Shown here piece by piece: positions 34,174 to 42,363 of a DNA stretch of 60,840 nt. A program made the translations under genes and the position numbers. Location of the stretch: NCBI GenBank assembly GCA_014872875.1, contig WKFI01000007.1, positions 240,495-301,334 on the forward strand, given 5' to 3'. The notes beneath the pieces are model-generated. The model had not been told where the DNA came from. It made no database searches and saw only the letters and a program-made list of their open reading frames with translations. This DNA comes from Paracoccaceae bacterium. Its GTDB lineage: Bacteria; Pseudomonadota; Alphaproteobacteria; Rhodobacterales; Rhodobacteraceae. Numbering within the stretch: position 1 is the stretch's first letter; the number at the start of each line of letters is the position of its first letter.

Positions 34174-35595
34174 CTACCCGACCTCTACCGTTCCCATCAT
34201 CCCCGATCCCTGATGTTCCAGAACGTGGCAGTGCATCATCCAACGACCGGGATTGTCGGCCACAAAGGCAATTTCGGTGATCTCTTCCGGTGCCATAAGG
34301 ACGGTATCCCGCACGACCTTGGGGCTTCCATCTGGCAGGCGCGGGTCGGAAACCCAGAAACTGTGTCCATGAAGGTGAATTGGGTGGACCCACCGGGTTC
34401 GGTTTTCCAACGTGACAATGTGGGATTTACCAAGCTTCAGGTCCAACAAAGGCGGCGTGGCTTTGATGTCGTCAGGTACCGAACCGTTGATCGCCCAAAA
34501 TCGTCCGGCCTCGACAAGCGCGCGCATGTCCAACATGCGTCCGTCCATCATTGCCTGTGTCATGCCGCCCATGGCGCCGCCTTCGAAAACCAGATGATGC
34601 TTCTCGGCCGTTGTCCAATCAGGCAGCGGCAAAGGGTTCGCAGGCAAAGCTGCCGGGGCAGGCTGCGCACCGTGCCGCAAGGGTTCTGCTTCCGAAACCT
34701 TCCAGCCCATGATCGCACGGGCTCTTTCCTCTCCATAAGCCGTATCGAGGACCTCGACATAGGCACCGGGCTCGAGATCGATATCAACCACAAGATCAGC
34801 CCGCTGTCCCGGGCCCAGCCAGACGCCTCCGTCCCCCAGTTTCACCGGTTCAATGGGATGGCCGTCAAGCGCCACCAGCCACGGGTCAAGCGGTTGAAAG
34901 CGAAGGGAAAAAAACTGTGCATTGGCCAGATTGACCAATCGCAGGCGTATACGTTCCCCCGCGCGCACGGGTTCATTCAGTTCCTGGCGGCCATTGACCG
35001 TGACAAAATTTCCAAACCGTCCGCCATGACTGGCATCGTGACGGTTGCCAAACGGCTCTATCTGGGCGGCTTCACCAAGACGCCAGTCATCAATTGCCCA
35101 GACAATTTCCCGGTCTGCACCAAGTCTCGCAGCAACGGCGGGCGGCTCTTCAACAATCAGAACTCCGCTCAGCCCGCGGCCGACCTGTTCGGAACTGTTG
35201 ACATGTGGGTGGTACCAGAACGTTCCTGCGTCCTCGAGTGGAAGAGTATAGAGATGGCTTTCGCCCGGCGCGACCGGGCCTTGGCTGAAATACGGCACTC
35301 CGTCCTGTTCAACCGGAACACGCAGCCCGTGCCAGTGTATCGTCGACGGTTCCGACAACCCATTTTCAAAAGAGACCTGTAATTCATCGCCCTGCTTCGC
35401 TCGGATCACGGGACCAGGGACCGAAAGGTTGTAAGCCCAGACGTCTGTTTCCGGATATTCGCCTCCAACCAGTGGCGCTGTGGTCGGACTTGCCGTGAGC
35501 GTGACCGGCGCTCCCGTCGCCCATGCTGGCCCACGCGACGCGACGGCCCCGACGCTGGCCCCGGCGGTAATCGCCAGGAAATGTCTTCTCCTCAT
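34174..35595 (-). CDS. Tat-exported multicopper oxidase
   Basis: A 473-residue three-cupredoxin-domain oxidase. The Tat signal RRRHFL with hydrophobic tail ends near residue 26 (AWATG), so it is exported folded. All copper motifs are present: HWHGLRV and WYHPHVNS for the type 2/3 site, HPIHLHGHSF, and HCHVLEHQGSGM holding the type 1 Cys, His and axial Met. A Met-containing stretch GGAMGGMTQAMMDGRMLDM recalls CueO-type cuprous oxidases. Likely roles are copper detoxification or oxidation of phenols or metals in the periplasm. No cop/cue genes adjoin it, though a bufferin operon lies 14 kb away. ATG 35595 was chosen to begin the Tat signal. Confidence 0.92.
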   Translation of the reverse strand: MRRRHFLAITAGASVGAVASRGPAWATGAPVTLTASPTTAPLVGGEYPETDVWAYNLSVPGPVIRAKQGDELQVSFENGLSEPSTIHWHGLRVPVEQDGVPYFSQGPVAPGESHLYTLPLEDAGTFWYHPHVNSSEQVGRGLSGVLIVEEPPAVAARLGADREIVWAIDDWRLGEAAQIEPFGNRHDASHGGRFGNFVTVNGRQELNEPVRAGERIRLRLVNLANAQFFSLRFQPLDPWLVALDGHPIEPVKLGDGGVWLGPGQRADLVVDIDLEPGAYVEVLDTAYGEERARAIMGWKVSEAEPLRHGAQPAPAALPANPLPLPDWTTAEKHHLVFEGGAMGGMTQAMMDGRMLDMRALVEAGRFWAINGSVPDDIKATPPLLDLKLGKSHIVTLENRTRWVHPIHLHGHSFWVSDPRLPDGSPKVVRDTVLMAPEEITEIAFVADNPGRWMMHCHVLEHQGSGMMGTVEVG

Positions 35596-35844
35596 GCTGC
35601 TGTACCCTTCGATCAATTGGATCACGACAGTGTCGGCTCAAGATCTAGCATGAAGCAGGAAAGAGCCAAAGATTTGAGCGGGCATGCAGCCGGAAAGGGC
35701 CTTCAACAGGATAACGCAAAAACTGAAAACAGGAAAAATCTAGCGTGGATATAGTGTTCTCCGACACGGCGCCCAGGATGCTTGTCAAACCCTTCAATCA
35801 AAGGCAAAACCTTCGACAACACATATCCAAGCGGAGAATGACGC

Positions 35845-36717
35845 GTGACGGAAACCATGATTGCCGTGATCGGCGGTTCGGGCCTTTATGAAATCGACGG
35901 GCTGCAGGATGCACAATGGGTCAGCGTGGAAACGCCTTGGGGCGACCCGTCAGACCAGATCCTGACCGGCACCCTGGAGGGCGTCAAGATGGCCTTCCTG
36001 CCCCGCCACGGACGCGGCCACGTGCATTCGCCGACCGAAGTCCCCTATCGTGCCAATATCGACGCGCTGAAACGGCTGGGCGCAACGGACGTGATCTCGG
36101 TCTCTGCCTGCGGATCATTCCGCGAAGAATTCGCGCCAGGGCATTTTGTCGTGGTGGATCAGTTCATTGACCGGACCTTTGCGCGCAAAAAAAGCTTTTT
36201 CGGCACTGGCTGTGTCGCCCATGTCAGCGTCGCCCACCCAACCTGTCCGCGCCTGTCGGACGCCTGCGAATCTGCTGCACGCGATGCGGGCATCACGGTG
36301 CATCGCGGCGGCACCTATCTGGCGATGGAGGGCCCACAGTTTTCGTCGCTGGCCGAATCCAAAATGTACCGCGAAAGCTGGGGCTGCGACGTGATCGGCA
36401 TGACCAACATGCCCGAAGCCAAATTGGCCCGCGAAGCCGAGCTGTGTTACGCCTCGATCGCGATGGTCACCGACTATGACAGCTGGCACCCGGATCACGG
36501 ATCGGTGGACATCTCCGCAATCATCGCGACCCTTCAGGGCAATTCATCAAACGGCGCCGAAATGGTTCGCCGCCTGCCTGCGCTTTTGGGCGCAGAACGG
36601 GACCTGTGCCCGCATGGGTGCGACCGCGCGCTGGACTATGCCATCCTGACCGCCCCCGACAAACGCGACCCCGCGCTTTTGGCCAAGCTTGATGCCGTGG
36701 CGGGGCGGCTGTTGTAG
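35845..36717 (+). CDS. mtnP: S-methyl-5'-thioadenosine phosphorylase
   Basis: A 290-residue purine nucleoside phosphorylase-fold enzyme that cleaves methylthioadenosine to adenine and methylthioribose-1-phosphate. MTAP marks are IGGSGLYEIDG, the phosphate-binding RHGRGH, the SACGSFREE block and TYLAMEGPQFSSLAES, GMTNMPEAKLAREAELCYAS, then TDYDSWH. The start is GTG with GGAGA eight bases upstream; ATG 35857 would be too far from it. Adenine made here can be salvaged by the apt gene at 40188. A long hairpin follows the gene. Confidence 0.95.
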   Translation: MTETMIAVIGGSGLYEIDGLQDAQWVSVETPWGDPSDQILTGTLEGVKMAFLPRHGRGHVHSPTEVPYRANIDALKRLGATDVISVSACGSFREEFAPGHFVVVDQFIDRTFARKKSFFGTGCVAHVSVAHPTCPRLSDACESAARDAGITVHRGGTYLAMEGPQFSSLAESKMYRESWGCDVIGMTNMPEAKLAREAELCYASIAMVTDYDSWHPDHGSVDISAIIATLQGNSSNGAEMVRRLPALLGAERDLCPHGCDRALDYAILTAPDKRDPALLAKLDAVAGRLL

Positions 36718-36732
36718 GAAACAATACGTTTG

Positions 36733-36760
36733 GCCAGAGCCGCCGTCAGGCGGCTCTGGC
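36733..36760. terminator. Strong hairpin between convergent genes
   Basis: GCCAGAGCCGCC (36733-36744), loop GTCA, GGCGGCTCTGGC (36749-36760): a perfect 12-bp stem without a T-run. It lies 15 bp after mtnP and 39 bp before the end of the convergent gene. It may act as an attenuating or mRNA-protecting structure. Confidence 0.6.
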
Positions 36761-36799
36761 ACCTACACTTGGACCAAGCCAGACGAAGTCTGACCCAGC

Positions 36800-37486
36800 T
36801 CATGTCCCCTGTAGGCTGGTGCTGTGGAAGATCCGATCAACATCGACGACGTTACGCCTGAGCCAGATCAGGAAACGTGGTTCCCGCAGATGTTCCAGAA
36901 TAGGCATCGTTTCGCGACACGCCGGATCACATTCTTCGACCAACATCGGCGAAGACTTGAACCTGACCATAAAGGGATCGGTTTTTTCGGGTGAGGCGAA
37001 GTACACGGTTTCAACCTGGTAGACGTAGTACGCTTCGTCCCAGAACTTCCGGGTTACCGTCCTTTGGCATTCCTGATCGAATTGAGACGAGGCCGGTGCG
37101 TTATGTTCCGCATAAAACAGCCAGGTTGTTTCCGCATTCAGCGCCCGCAGTATTTTCGGAGCCTTTTCAGAAACGAATTCCGGCAGGCTCGCCAGCGCAT
37201 CATTGTATTTCATGCCGATCAGGTTCTTGGTGACATAGCGCACTTCGGTCAGGGATAAGCCCGAATGCGCTGCGGCCTTGCAGATCTCGCCTTCTTCAAA
37301 CCTGCCGCTACGCTTGTGTATGGCATAAAGCTTGCCCGGCGCGGGGTCCCACAACTCATCGGCATCCACAAATTTCTTGTGAAAGAACAAATCATGCCGA
37401 CCGGTGGAGAGCACCAGATCCTTGATGACCAGAAATGCCGTAAGCGCCAAGACCAGACAGGTCAGGAACAGTATTCTTCTATCCAT
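36800..37486 (-). CDS. Unrecognised membrane-anchored protein
   Basis: A 228-residue protein with one N-terminal helix (RILFLTCLVLALTAFLVI, about 4-21) acting as signal anchor; the rest should be periplasmic. It holds a Cys cluster in the C-terminal part (EECDPACRE) and aromatic-rich segments (WDEAYYVYQVETVYFA). No family is recognised. ATG 37486 has GAGGGCGG upstream. It follows the Cys-rich micropeptide gene by 10 bp on the same strand, so both are probably made from one mRNA. Confidence 0.6.
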   Translation of the reverse strand: MDRRILFLTCLVLALTAFLVIKDLVLSTGRHDLFFHKKFVDADELWDPAPGKLYAIHKRSGRFEEGEICKAAAHSGLSLTEVRYVTKNLIGMKYNDALASLPEFVSEKAPKILRALNAETTWLFYAEHNAPASSQFDQECQRTVTRKFWDEAYYVYQVETVYFASPEKTDPFMVRFKSSPMLVEECDPACRETMPILEHLREPRFLIWLRRNVVDVDRIFHSTSLQGT

Positions 37487-37496
37487 GATCCCGCCC

Positions 37497-37613
37497 TCAT
37501 CTTGGGCAACAGAGGTTGCCACCGCAGTTGTAGTAACCCTGCGGGCAGGCAGCCATGGAAGCAGTGGGCAGAACAGCAAACAGAGTCCAGAGGACCAATA
37601 AAACAGGTTTCAT
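37497..37613 (-). CDS. 38-residue secreted Cys-rich micropeptide
   Basis: A very small gene with a strong ribosome-binding site (AGGAG, 8 bases before ATG). The first 21 residues are a clear signal peptide (MKPVLLVLWTLFAVLPTASMA); the predicted mature part ACPQGYYNCGGNLCCPR is only 17 residues and has four cysteines, enough for two disulfides. It lies 10 bp upstream of an anchored periplasmic protein. The upstream region contains an inverted repeat that overlaps the ribosome-binding site. The mature peptide could be a metal binder, a signal or a small toxin; none of these can be chosen from sequence. Confidence 0.6.
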   Translation of the reverse strand: MKPVLLVLWTLFAVLPTASMAACPQGYYNCGGNLCCPR

Positions 37614-37623
37614 AATCAATTCT

Positions 37624-37659
37624 CCTAAAATGAGCATCAATATTTTAGCACATTTTAGG
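37624..37659 (-). promoter_or_regulatory. Inverted repeat overlapping the ribosome-binding site of the micropeptide gene
   Basis: CCTAAAATG (37624-37632) and CATTTTAGG (37651-37659), perfect 9-base arms with 18 bases between. In the transcript the arm nearer the gene supplies the first three bases of AGGAG. A further TTTTAG lies inside the spacer. Operator or translation-controlling hairpin are both possible. Confidence 0.45.
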
Positions 37660-37864
37660 CTGTCACCCGAATCCTGCGGATGCATGAAACTCAACCTGTT
37701 GGGATCATTGTGCTTCGCATCCCTTGTTTGAAAACCGAATCGCACCTCGATCAACCGGCTGCAGAACATTTATTTGCTCCACGACGCCGATTTAACGGGC
37801 GTTCCCCCTTTTCAAACTCCTTTGCTTTCCCCAAGTCGTTTTCCAGACCACAGACGGAGAACCC

Positions 37865-38866
37865 ATGCGCCTCAGCGGCCTCGACACAGCCCGTTTCCTC
37901 GCCTTCTGCGGCATGGTTCTGGTCAATTTCCGTATCGCGGCCATGGTTGAGCCGACAGGCGACCTCCCTTCCCTCGTGACCACGGCACTCGAAGGCCGCG
38001 CGGCCGCGCTGTTCGTTGTTCTGGCAGGTATCGGGCTGACATTGGCCAACGCACCAGCGCTCACCACCCTGAAACGCGCAGCCTTTCTGTTTGCCATCGG
38101 CCTGCTGAACCTGACCATTTTCGATGCCGACATCCTGCATTTCTATGCGGTGTATTTCGTCTGCGCCCTGCCCTTTATCACCGCCGCCAACCGCACGCTC
38201 TGGTGGGGCATCGCAGGGGTCCTGACGCTCAGCACCGCCGCCCTTATCGGGTTGAACTATGAAGCGGGCTGGAATTGGGACGACTATACCTATTCCGATT
38301 TCTGGACCCTGACGGGCTTACTGCGTCACACCTTCTACAATGGCTGGCACCCGGTCTTTCCATGGCTGGCCTTCCTGCTGTTTGGCCTGTGGATCGGGCG
38401 TCTTCCGCTGGGCACTCACACTACCCAGATCCGCCTGATCCTCTGGGGCAGTCTTGTGGCGCTTCTGGGCTTTGTGCCCGGTTCGCTGACCACCGACCCC
38501 GAACTGTTCGAGCTGCTGAACACCACCGCCATCCCGCCCGGCCCGTTCTACATCCTGTCGGCCAGCGGCAGCGCCGTGGCGATGGTCGGACTGATGCTCA
38601 GAATTGAACCTACCCTGACCAGGCTCCGCATTTCCCCCTGGCTGACCGCACCGGGACGCCAGGCATTGACACTCTATGTGGCGCATATCCTGATCGGGAT
38701 GGGTGTGCTGGACGAAGTGGGGCTGTTGGATGGCAGCCTGACAACGGTACAGATCTTTTTCTACAGCCTGATCTTCTGTGCCCTGACAGCCCTCTACGCC
38801 CGGGCCTGGACCCGTGTCGCCAAACGCGGTCCGCTTGAGGCGCTGATGCGTCGCCTGGCTGGTTGA
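37865..38866 (+). CDS. Polytopic membrane protein, DUF418/acyltransferase-like
   Basis: A 333-residue protein with about nine to ten hydrophobic helices. The start RLSGLDTARFLAFCGMVLVNF is the R-x-x-x-LD-x-x-R-x-x-A-x-x-GM signature shared by DUF418 and DUF1624 (heparan-alpha-glucosaminide acetyltransferase-like) families, and GRQALTLYVAHILIG near the end is typical of DUF418. These are thought to move acyl groups or other small molecules across the membrane; the substrate is unknown. A LysE-type exporter gene follows 54 bp downstream on the same strand. Confidence 0.75.
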   Translation: MRLSGLDTARFLAFCGMVLVNFRIAAMVEPTGDLPSLVTTALEGRAAALFVVLAGIGLTLANAPALTTLKRAAFLFAIGLLNLTIFDADILHFYAVYFVCALPFITAANRTLWWGIAGVLTLSTAALIGLNYEAGWNWDDYTYSDFWTLTGLLRHTFYNGWHPVFPWLAFLLFGLWIGRLPLGTHTTQIRLILWGSLVALLGFVPGSLTTDPELFELLNTTAIPPGPFYILSASGSAVAMVGLMLRIEPTLTRLRISPWLTAPGRQALTLYVAHILIGMGVLDEVGLLDGSLTTVQIFFYSLIFCALTALYARAWTRVAKRGPLEALMRRLAG

Positions 38867-38920
38867 CAAACCAACCCTGTGCAAGCTTCCTGTCCCGGTG
38901 TTTACAGCTGGATGGAAGAA

Positions 38921-39550
38921 ATGGACCTGAACCTTTGGCTGGCTTTTGTTGCCGCCTCGACTGCTTTGCTGCTGATCCCTGGGCCCACCGTCTTACTGGT
39001 GCTATCCTACGCTCTGACCAAAGGCCGCAGCGTCGCCGTCGCATCCGCGGCAGGCGTCGCCTTGGGTGACCTGATCGCCATGACCGCTTCGCTTGCCGGG
39101 CTTGGGGCACTTGTACTGGCTTCGGCTACACTGTTTACCGCTTTGAAATGGGTCGGGGCGGTTTATTTGGTCTGGCTTGGCGTAAAGCTGTGGCGCAGCG
39201 CGCCAAGCTCTGGGCTGGAGACGATGTCCGAAAGCAATATCCGGGCTCGGGGCGTTTTTGGCCACGCCGCGGCAGTGACGGCGCTGAACCCAAAATCCAT
39301 TGCCTTCTTCATCGCCTTCGTGCCGCAGTTTCTGCGCCCTGACGCCCCGCTGATCCCGCAGTTTGCGATCCTTATCAGCACTTTCGTCGGGTTGGCTGCT
39401 TTGAACGCACTGGCCTATGCGTTGCTGGCGGATCGCTTGCGCGGCTGGATCCGCAAGCCAGCGGTCGTTGCAAACCTGACGCGAATGGGCGGCGTTGCCC
39501 TGATTGGAATGGGCATCGCCACCGCTGCCCTGCGCCGAACAAGCGCCTGA
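38921..39550 (+). CDS. LysE/RhtB family amino-acid exporter
   Basis: A 209-residue inner-membrane protein with six hydrophobic helices. The family signature is near the N-terminus: LIPGPTVLLVLSYALTKGR, then GVALGDLIAM, and WVGAVYLVWLGVKLWRS; the N-P of TALNPKSIAFFIAFVPQF is also conserved. Such transporters export amino acids or related small solutes; the substrate is not predictable. The start could be ATG 38921 or ATG 38912, three codons earlier; the first is preferred for GGA spacing. Confidence 0.88.
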   Translation: MDLNLWLAFVAASTALLLIPGPTVLLVLSYALTKGRSVAVASAAGVALGDLIAMTASLAGLGALVLASATLFTALKWVGAVYLVWLGVKLWRSAPSSGLETMSESNIRARGVFGHAAAVTALNPKSIAFFIAFVPQFLRPDAPLIPQFAILISTFVGLAALNALAYALLADRLRGWIRKPAVVANLTRMGGVALIGMGIATAALRRTSA

Positions 39551-39596
39551 TCGCCCCAACAGGCAGTGCCCAGTTCAGGCGCTGCTGAAACAAGTG

Positions 39597-39767
39597 TCAG
39601 CCCTTGTTGTCTTTCATGAAACCTCGGATGAAACGCCGAATTTCCCGTGCAGCACTGGTGTCGAGCTCTTTACACAGCTCAACAAACGCATCTCTCTCAT
39701 CCTTGTCCAATCGCAGAACAAGCTGAGAGTTCTTTTTGTTCCCGGCCTTACCGTCCTTTTTGCTCAC
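39597..39767 (-). CDS. Small ribbon-helix-helix-like regulator
   Basis: A 56-residue protein. After a Lys-rich arm comes SQLVLRLDKDERDAFVELCKELDTSAAREIRRFIRGF, read as strand (QLVLRL), helix (KDERDAFVELCKEL) and helix (SAAREIRRFIRGF), the order of MetJ/Arc-type ribbon-helix-helix DNA-binding proteins. GTG 39767 has AAGG five to six bases before it; a TTG 21 bases upstream lacks a ribosome-binding site. Two perfect palindromes lie just upstream and are natural operator candidates. It could be a free repressor or the antitoxin of an unusual pair. Confidence 0.6.
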   Translation of the reverse strand: MSKKDGKAGNKKNSQLVLRLDKDERDAFVELCKELDTSAAREIRRFIRGFMKDNKG

Positions 39768-39790
39768 CGTTGCCTTTTCCCGTCGCAAGG

Positions 39791-39818
39791 TTGACTATTT
39801 GCACATCAATTGTATATA
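39791..39818 (+). promoter_or_regulatory. Candidate promoter reading towards the 39-residue ORF and apt
   Basis: TTGACT (39791-39796), 16 bases, TATATA (39813-39818), close to the sigma-70 consensus. The -10 box lies inside the palindrome at 39810-39821, so a bound repressor would block it. Confidence 0.5.
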
Positions 39819-39821
39819 CAA
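39810..39821. promoter_or_regulatory. Perfect palindrome TTGTATATACAA
   Basis: A 12-base perfect palindrome, 43 bp upstream of the RHH-type gene and covering the -10 box of a plus-strand promoter. It is a plausible binding site for the RHH dimer; no such binding is known. Confidence 0.55.
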
Positions 39822-39826
39822 AGCAT

Positions 39827-39844
39827 AGGATATGTCGATATCCT
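39827..39844. promoter_or_regulatory. Perfect inverted repeat AGGATAT-GTCG-ATATCCT
   Basis: Two 7-base arms with a 4-base spacer, 5 bp beyond the TTGTATATACAA palindrome. The sequence differs from the first site, so it may serve a second factor. Confidence 0.5.
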
Positions 39845-39877
39845 GTTACCGTAAAACACTGTTGAGAGTAAAGATCC

Positions 39878-39997
39878 ATGAACCTACATGTTGCACAATC
39901 CATGCTTCTGCGTAAGCGGCGCGACACACTGCGGCAACAGCTCAGCTGGTTGCCCGCCGGTCTGTACCGCAGCTATCTGGAAAGAAAACAAAAATAG
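39878..39997 (+). CDS. Possible 39-residue basic protein
   Basis: ATG 39878 to TAG 39997 encodes 39 residues, rich in Arg/Lys/Leu ([20 protein letters not shown] and [10 protein letters not shown]), probably helical. GAGAG lies about 10 bases upstream, and a good promoter with overlapping palindromes is 60 bp upstream. It is not recognised. Its position opposite a small RHH-type regulator is the main reason to take it seriously; it could also be a leader of apt, whose ATG is 190 bp further on. Confidence 0.35.
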   Translation: MNLHVAQSMLLRKRRDTLRQQLSWLPAGLYRSYLERKQK

Positions 39998-40187
39998 TCT
40001 CCTGAGGCCCGAGCAGCCATTCAGCACCGACTTTCCATCTGAACTTAGATGCAGCCCTCTCAAGGCGTCGCTTTTAACAAGTCCCTTGAAAGCCGGGTAC
40101 GCATCGGCCAAACCGCCAGTGGTCCACGTTACAAGGCGGGACCATGTTCCGCGTCAAAGCTTCGCGTCAAGAAGGGAAAGCCAGGTC

Positions 40188-40727
40188 ATGCCCAAGAAGA
40201 AATCCGTTCAGGACTATATCCGCACTATCGTCGATTTCCCGCATGAAGGGATCCTGTTTCGAGACGTGACGACGCTTTTCGCTGATCCCCGCGGCTTTCG
40301 CATGGCCATTGACCAGATGCTGCACCCCTATGCCGGAGAACGTATCGACAAGGTCGTTGGCCTTGAAGCGCGCGGGTTCATTCTCGGCGGCGCCATCGCT
40401 CATCAGCTGAGCGTGGGCTTCGTGCCGATCCGCAAGAAAGGCAAACTGCCCGGCACCACAATCAGCCAAGATTACAAACTGGAGTATGGCGAAGCCATCG
40501 TGGAAATTCACGACGACGCCATTCAACCGGGTGAAAAGATTCTGGTGGTGGACGATCTACTGGCCACAGGCGGCACCGCTTCTGCCGGCATCAAACTCAT
40601 CGAACGGCTGGGCGGCGAAATTATCTCGTGCGCCTTTGTCGTGGATCTGCCCGATCTGGGCGGTCGCAACGTGCTTGAGGAAATGGGAATGGATGTCCAT
40701 GTCCTGTGCGAATTCGAAGGTGAATGA
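40188..40727 (+). CDS. apt: Adenine phosphoribosyltransferase
   Basis: A 179-residue type I phosphoribosyltransferase converting adenine and PRPP to AMP. Family signs are [28 protein letters not shown] at the N-terminus, [19 protein letters not shown], the flexible loop [15 protein letters not shown] and the PRPP loop [15 protein letters not shown] 40188 is chosen by family start; AGG lies just upstream. It recycles adenine released by mtnP (35845). A dispersed repeat begins 4 bp after the stop. Confidence 0.95.
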   Translation: MPKKKSVQDYIRTIVDFPHEGILFRDVTTLFADPRGFRMAIDQMLHPYAGERIDKVVGLEARGFILGGAIAHQLSVGFVPIRKKGKLPGTTISQDYKLEYGEAIVEIHDDAIQPGEKILVVDDLLATGGTASAGIKLIERLGGEIISCAFVVDLPDLGGRNVLEEMGMDVHVLCEFEGE

Positions 40728-40730
40728 CTT

Positions 40731-40793
40731 GGGGGCGCTGCCCCCGTCTCTGCAAGCAGAGCCTCCCCCGAGGTATTTTTAACCAGAAAGAAG
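40731..40793 (-). repeat. Dispersed intergenic repeat, copy B
   Basis: The hairpin GGGGGC-GCT-GCCCCC (40731-40745) is followed by the core on the minus strand: CCCCGAGGTATTT, TT, AACCAGAAAGAAG (40766-40793). Only the two free bases differ from copies A, C and D. It starts 4 bp after the apt stop, where the hairpin may also terminate transcription. Confidence 0.88.
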
Positions 40794-40840
40794 CAGCAGC
40801 GCGGCGTTCCTTCATTCACTTTGCCAAGAAACTCCGGAGC

Positions 40841-40899
40841 GCGAGGCAGCGCCTCGCATTGCCCCGCAGGTGCTCAACCTGTGCCCGCCTCAGGCGGGC
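40841..40899. repeat. Hairpin repeat, second family, copy 2
   Basis: GCGAGGC-AGC-GCCTCGC (40841-40857), GCCCCGCAGG, TGCTCAACC, then GCCCGCC-TCA-GGCGGGC (40883-40899). It matches the 30472-30535 element in its first hairpin and middle, but not in the second hairpin. It abuts the stop of the FAD-oxidase gene and may serve as its terminator. Confidence 0.8.
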
Positions 40900-42324
40900 T
40901 CAATTTGCCAACGGTCCCTTTAGAATTGCCCCAGGGTTCATGATGCCCTTAGGGTCCAACACCCCCTTGATCGCTTTCATCGCCGCCAATCGCACTGGGT
41001 CTGCGTAGAGTTCAAGATCTCCGGCCTTCATACGCCCCACCCCGTGCTCAGCGCTGAACGAGCCGTTGAAATGATCGACCAGATCATGCACCAGCTTTTT
41101 CACCTGAAGTCGGACCTCGTCATAATCCGTCCGTTCCCGCCCCTTTGCCGGGAAGACATTGAAATGCAGATTGCCGTCGCCCAGATGCCCGAACGCATTG
41201 ATCCGGAATTCCCCCAGCCTGGCCAGTCCCGCCTGGCCTTGGCTCAGGAATTCCGGGATTTCGCTGATCGGGATTGAGATGTCGTGGCTAGATACGGATC
41301 CAATCAGACGGTTGGCCTCAGGGATGCTTTCGCGCACGGTCCAAAGCTCATCGCGCTGTGCCTCCGATTGCGCAATTACTCCGTCCGATACCAGACCGGT
41401 ATTTGACGCCGTCTCGAACAGGGTCGCCAGCTCCGCCTCAGGATCCTGGCCGCGCGCCATCCCTAACTCGATCAACACCGACCATTCAGGCGGCGTGGCA
41501 AAGGGCTGCCGCACCTGAGGCATCACCTCGGACAGAAATTCCAAACCCTGGCGATGGATCAGCTCGAACCCACTGACCGTTTCCCCAACCTGATCCCGCG
41601 CCATAGACAAGAGCTGCAGCGCCGCGTCTGGCGAGCTGACAGAGAAAATGGCAGTACCCCGGGTTGCTGGCACAGGAAACAGTTTCAACGCCGCGGCCGT
41701 GATCACCCCCAACGTCCCTTCCGATCCGATCAGAAGGTTGCGCAGATCATACCCGGTGTTGTCCTTGCGCAGCCGCGTCAGCCCGTGCCAGATCTGCCCA
41801 TCAGGCAAGACCGCCTCCAACCCCAGACACAGGTCCCGCGCGTTGCCATAGCGTAGCACGTTCAACCCGCCTGCATTTGTCGCCAGATTACCACCGATAC
41901 GGCACGATCCTTCCGCCGCCAACGAGAGAGGAAACAACCGACCCGCATCCAATGCCGCCGCCTGCACATCTGCCAGAATCGCGCCCGCCTCGGCAATCAG
42001 AACGTTCTCCTGCGAGTAGATCTCGCGAATCCGTGTCATCCGCTCCAACGACAGGATCACAGGCGACATGCGTTCCATCACCTGCCCGCCAACCAGCCCC
42101 GTGCCACCGCCATACGGGATCACTGGGACGTGATGTGCATTGGCAAGTCGTATGATCCGCGACACCTCTTCGGCGCTGCGTGGCAAAGTCAGGAGACCCG
42201 CTGCACCAAAATACCGCCCGCGCGGTTCTTGCAGATACCGGGTCTCGGCCGAGCGGACGGCATCTTCCGGCAGCACGGCGCGCAAGCGTGCTGCAAACTC
42301 ATCATCGGCAGGATTCAAACTCAT
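40900..42324 (-). CDS. FAD-linked 2-hydroxyacid dehydrogenase, GlcD/D2HGDH-like
   Basis: A 474-residue flavoprotein of the vanillyl-alcohol oxidase fold. The FAD-binding half has IPYGGGTGLVGGQV, LIAEAGAILADVQ and CRIGGNLATNAGGLNVLRYG; the cap domain ends with the metal/substrate block NAFGHLGDGNLHFNVF and EHGVGRMKAGDLELY. This is the GlcD/D-lactate/D-2-hydroxyglutarate dehydrogenase group; without glcE/glcF beside it, a single-chain D-2-hydroxyacid dehydrogenase is the best guess. ATG 42324 is preferred over a TTG 36 bases upstream. It follows the MBL gene by 39 bp on the same strand. Confidence 0.88.
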   Translation of the reverse strand: MSLNPADDEFAARLRAVLPEDAVRSAETRYLQEPRGRYFGAAGLLTLPRSAEEVSRIIRLANAHHVPVIPYGGGTGLVGGQVMERMSPVILSLERMTRIREIYSQENVLIAEAGAILADVQAAALDAGRLFPLSLAAEGSCRIGGNLATNAGGLNVLRYGNARDLCLGLEAVLPDGQIWHGLTRLRKDNTGYDLRNLLIGSEGTLGVITAAALKLFPVPATRGTAIFSVSSPDAALQLLSMARDQVGETVSGFELIHRQGLEFLSEVMPQVRQPFATPPEWSVLIELGMARGQDPEAELATLFETASNTGLVSDGVIAQSEAQRDELWTVRESIPEANRLIGSVSSHDISIPISEIPEFLSQGQAGLARLGEFRINAFGHLGDGNLHFNVFPAKGRERTDYDEVRLQVKKLVHDLVDHFNGSFSAEHGVGRMKAGDLELYADPVRLAAMKAIKGVLDPKGIMNPGAILKGPLAN

Positions 42325-42363
42325 GGATCCGTCTTGCCCCAACCGGCCCTCCAGCGACAAGCC

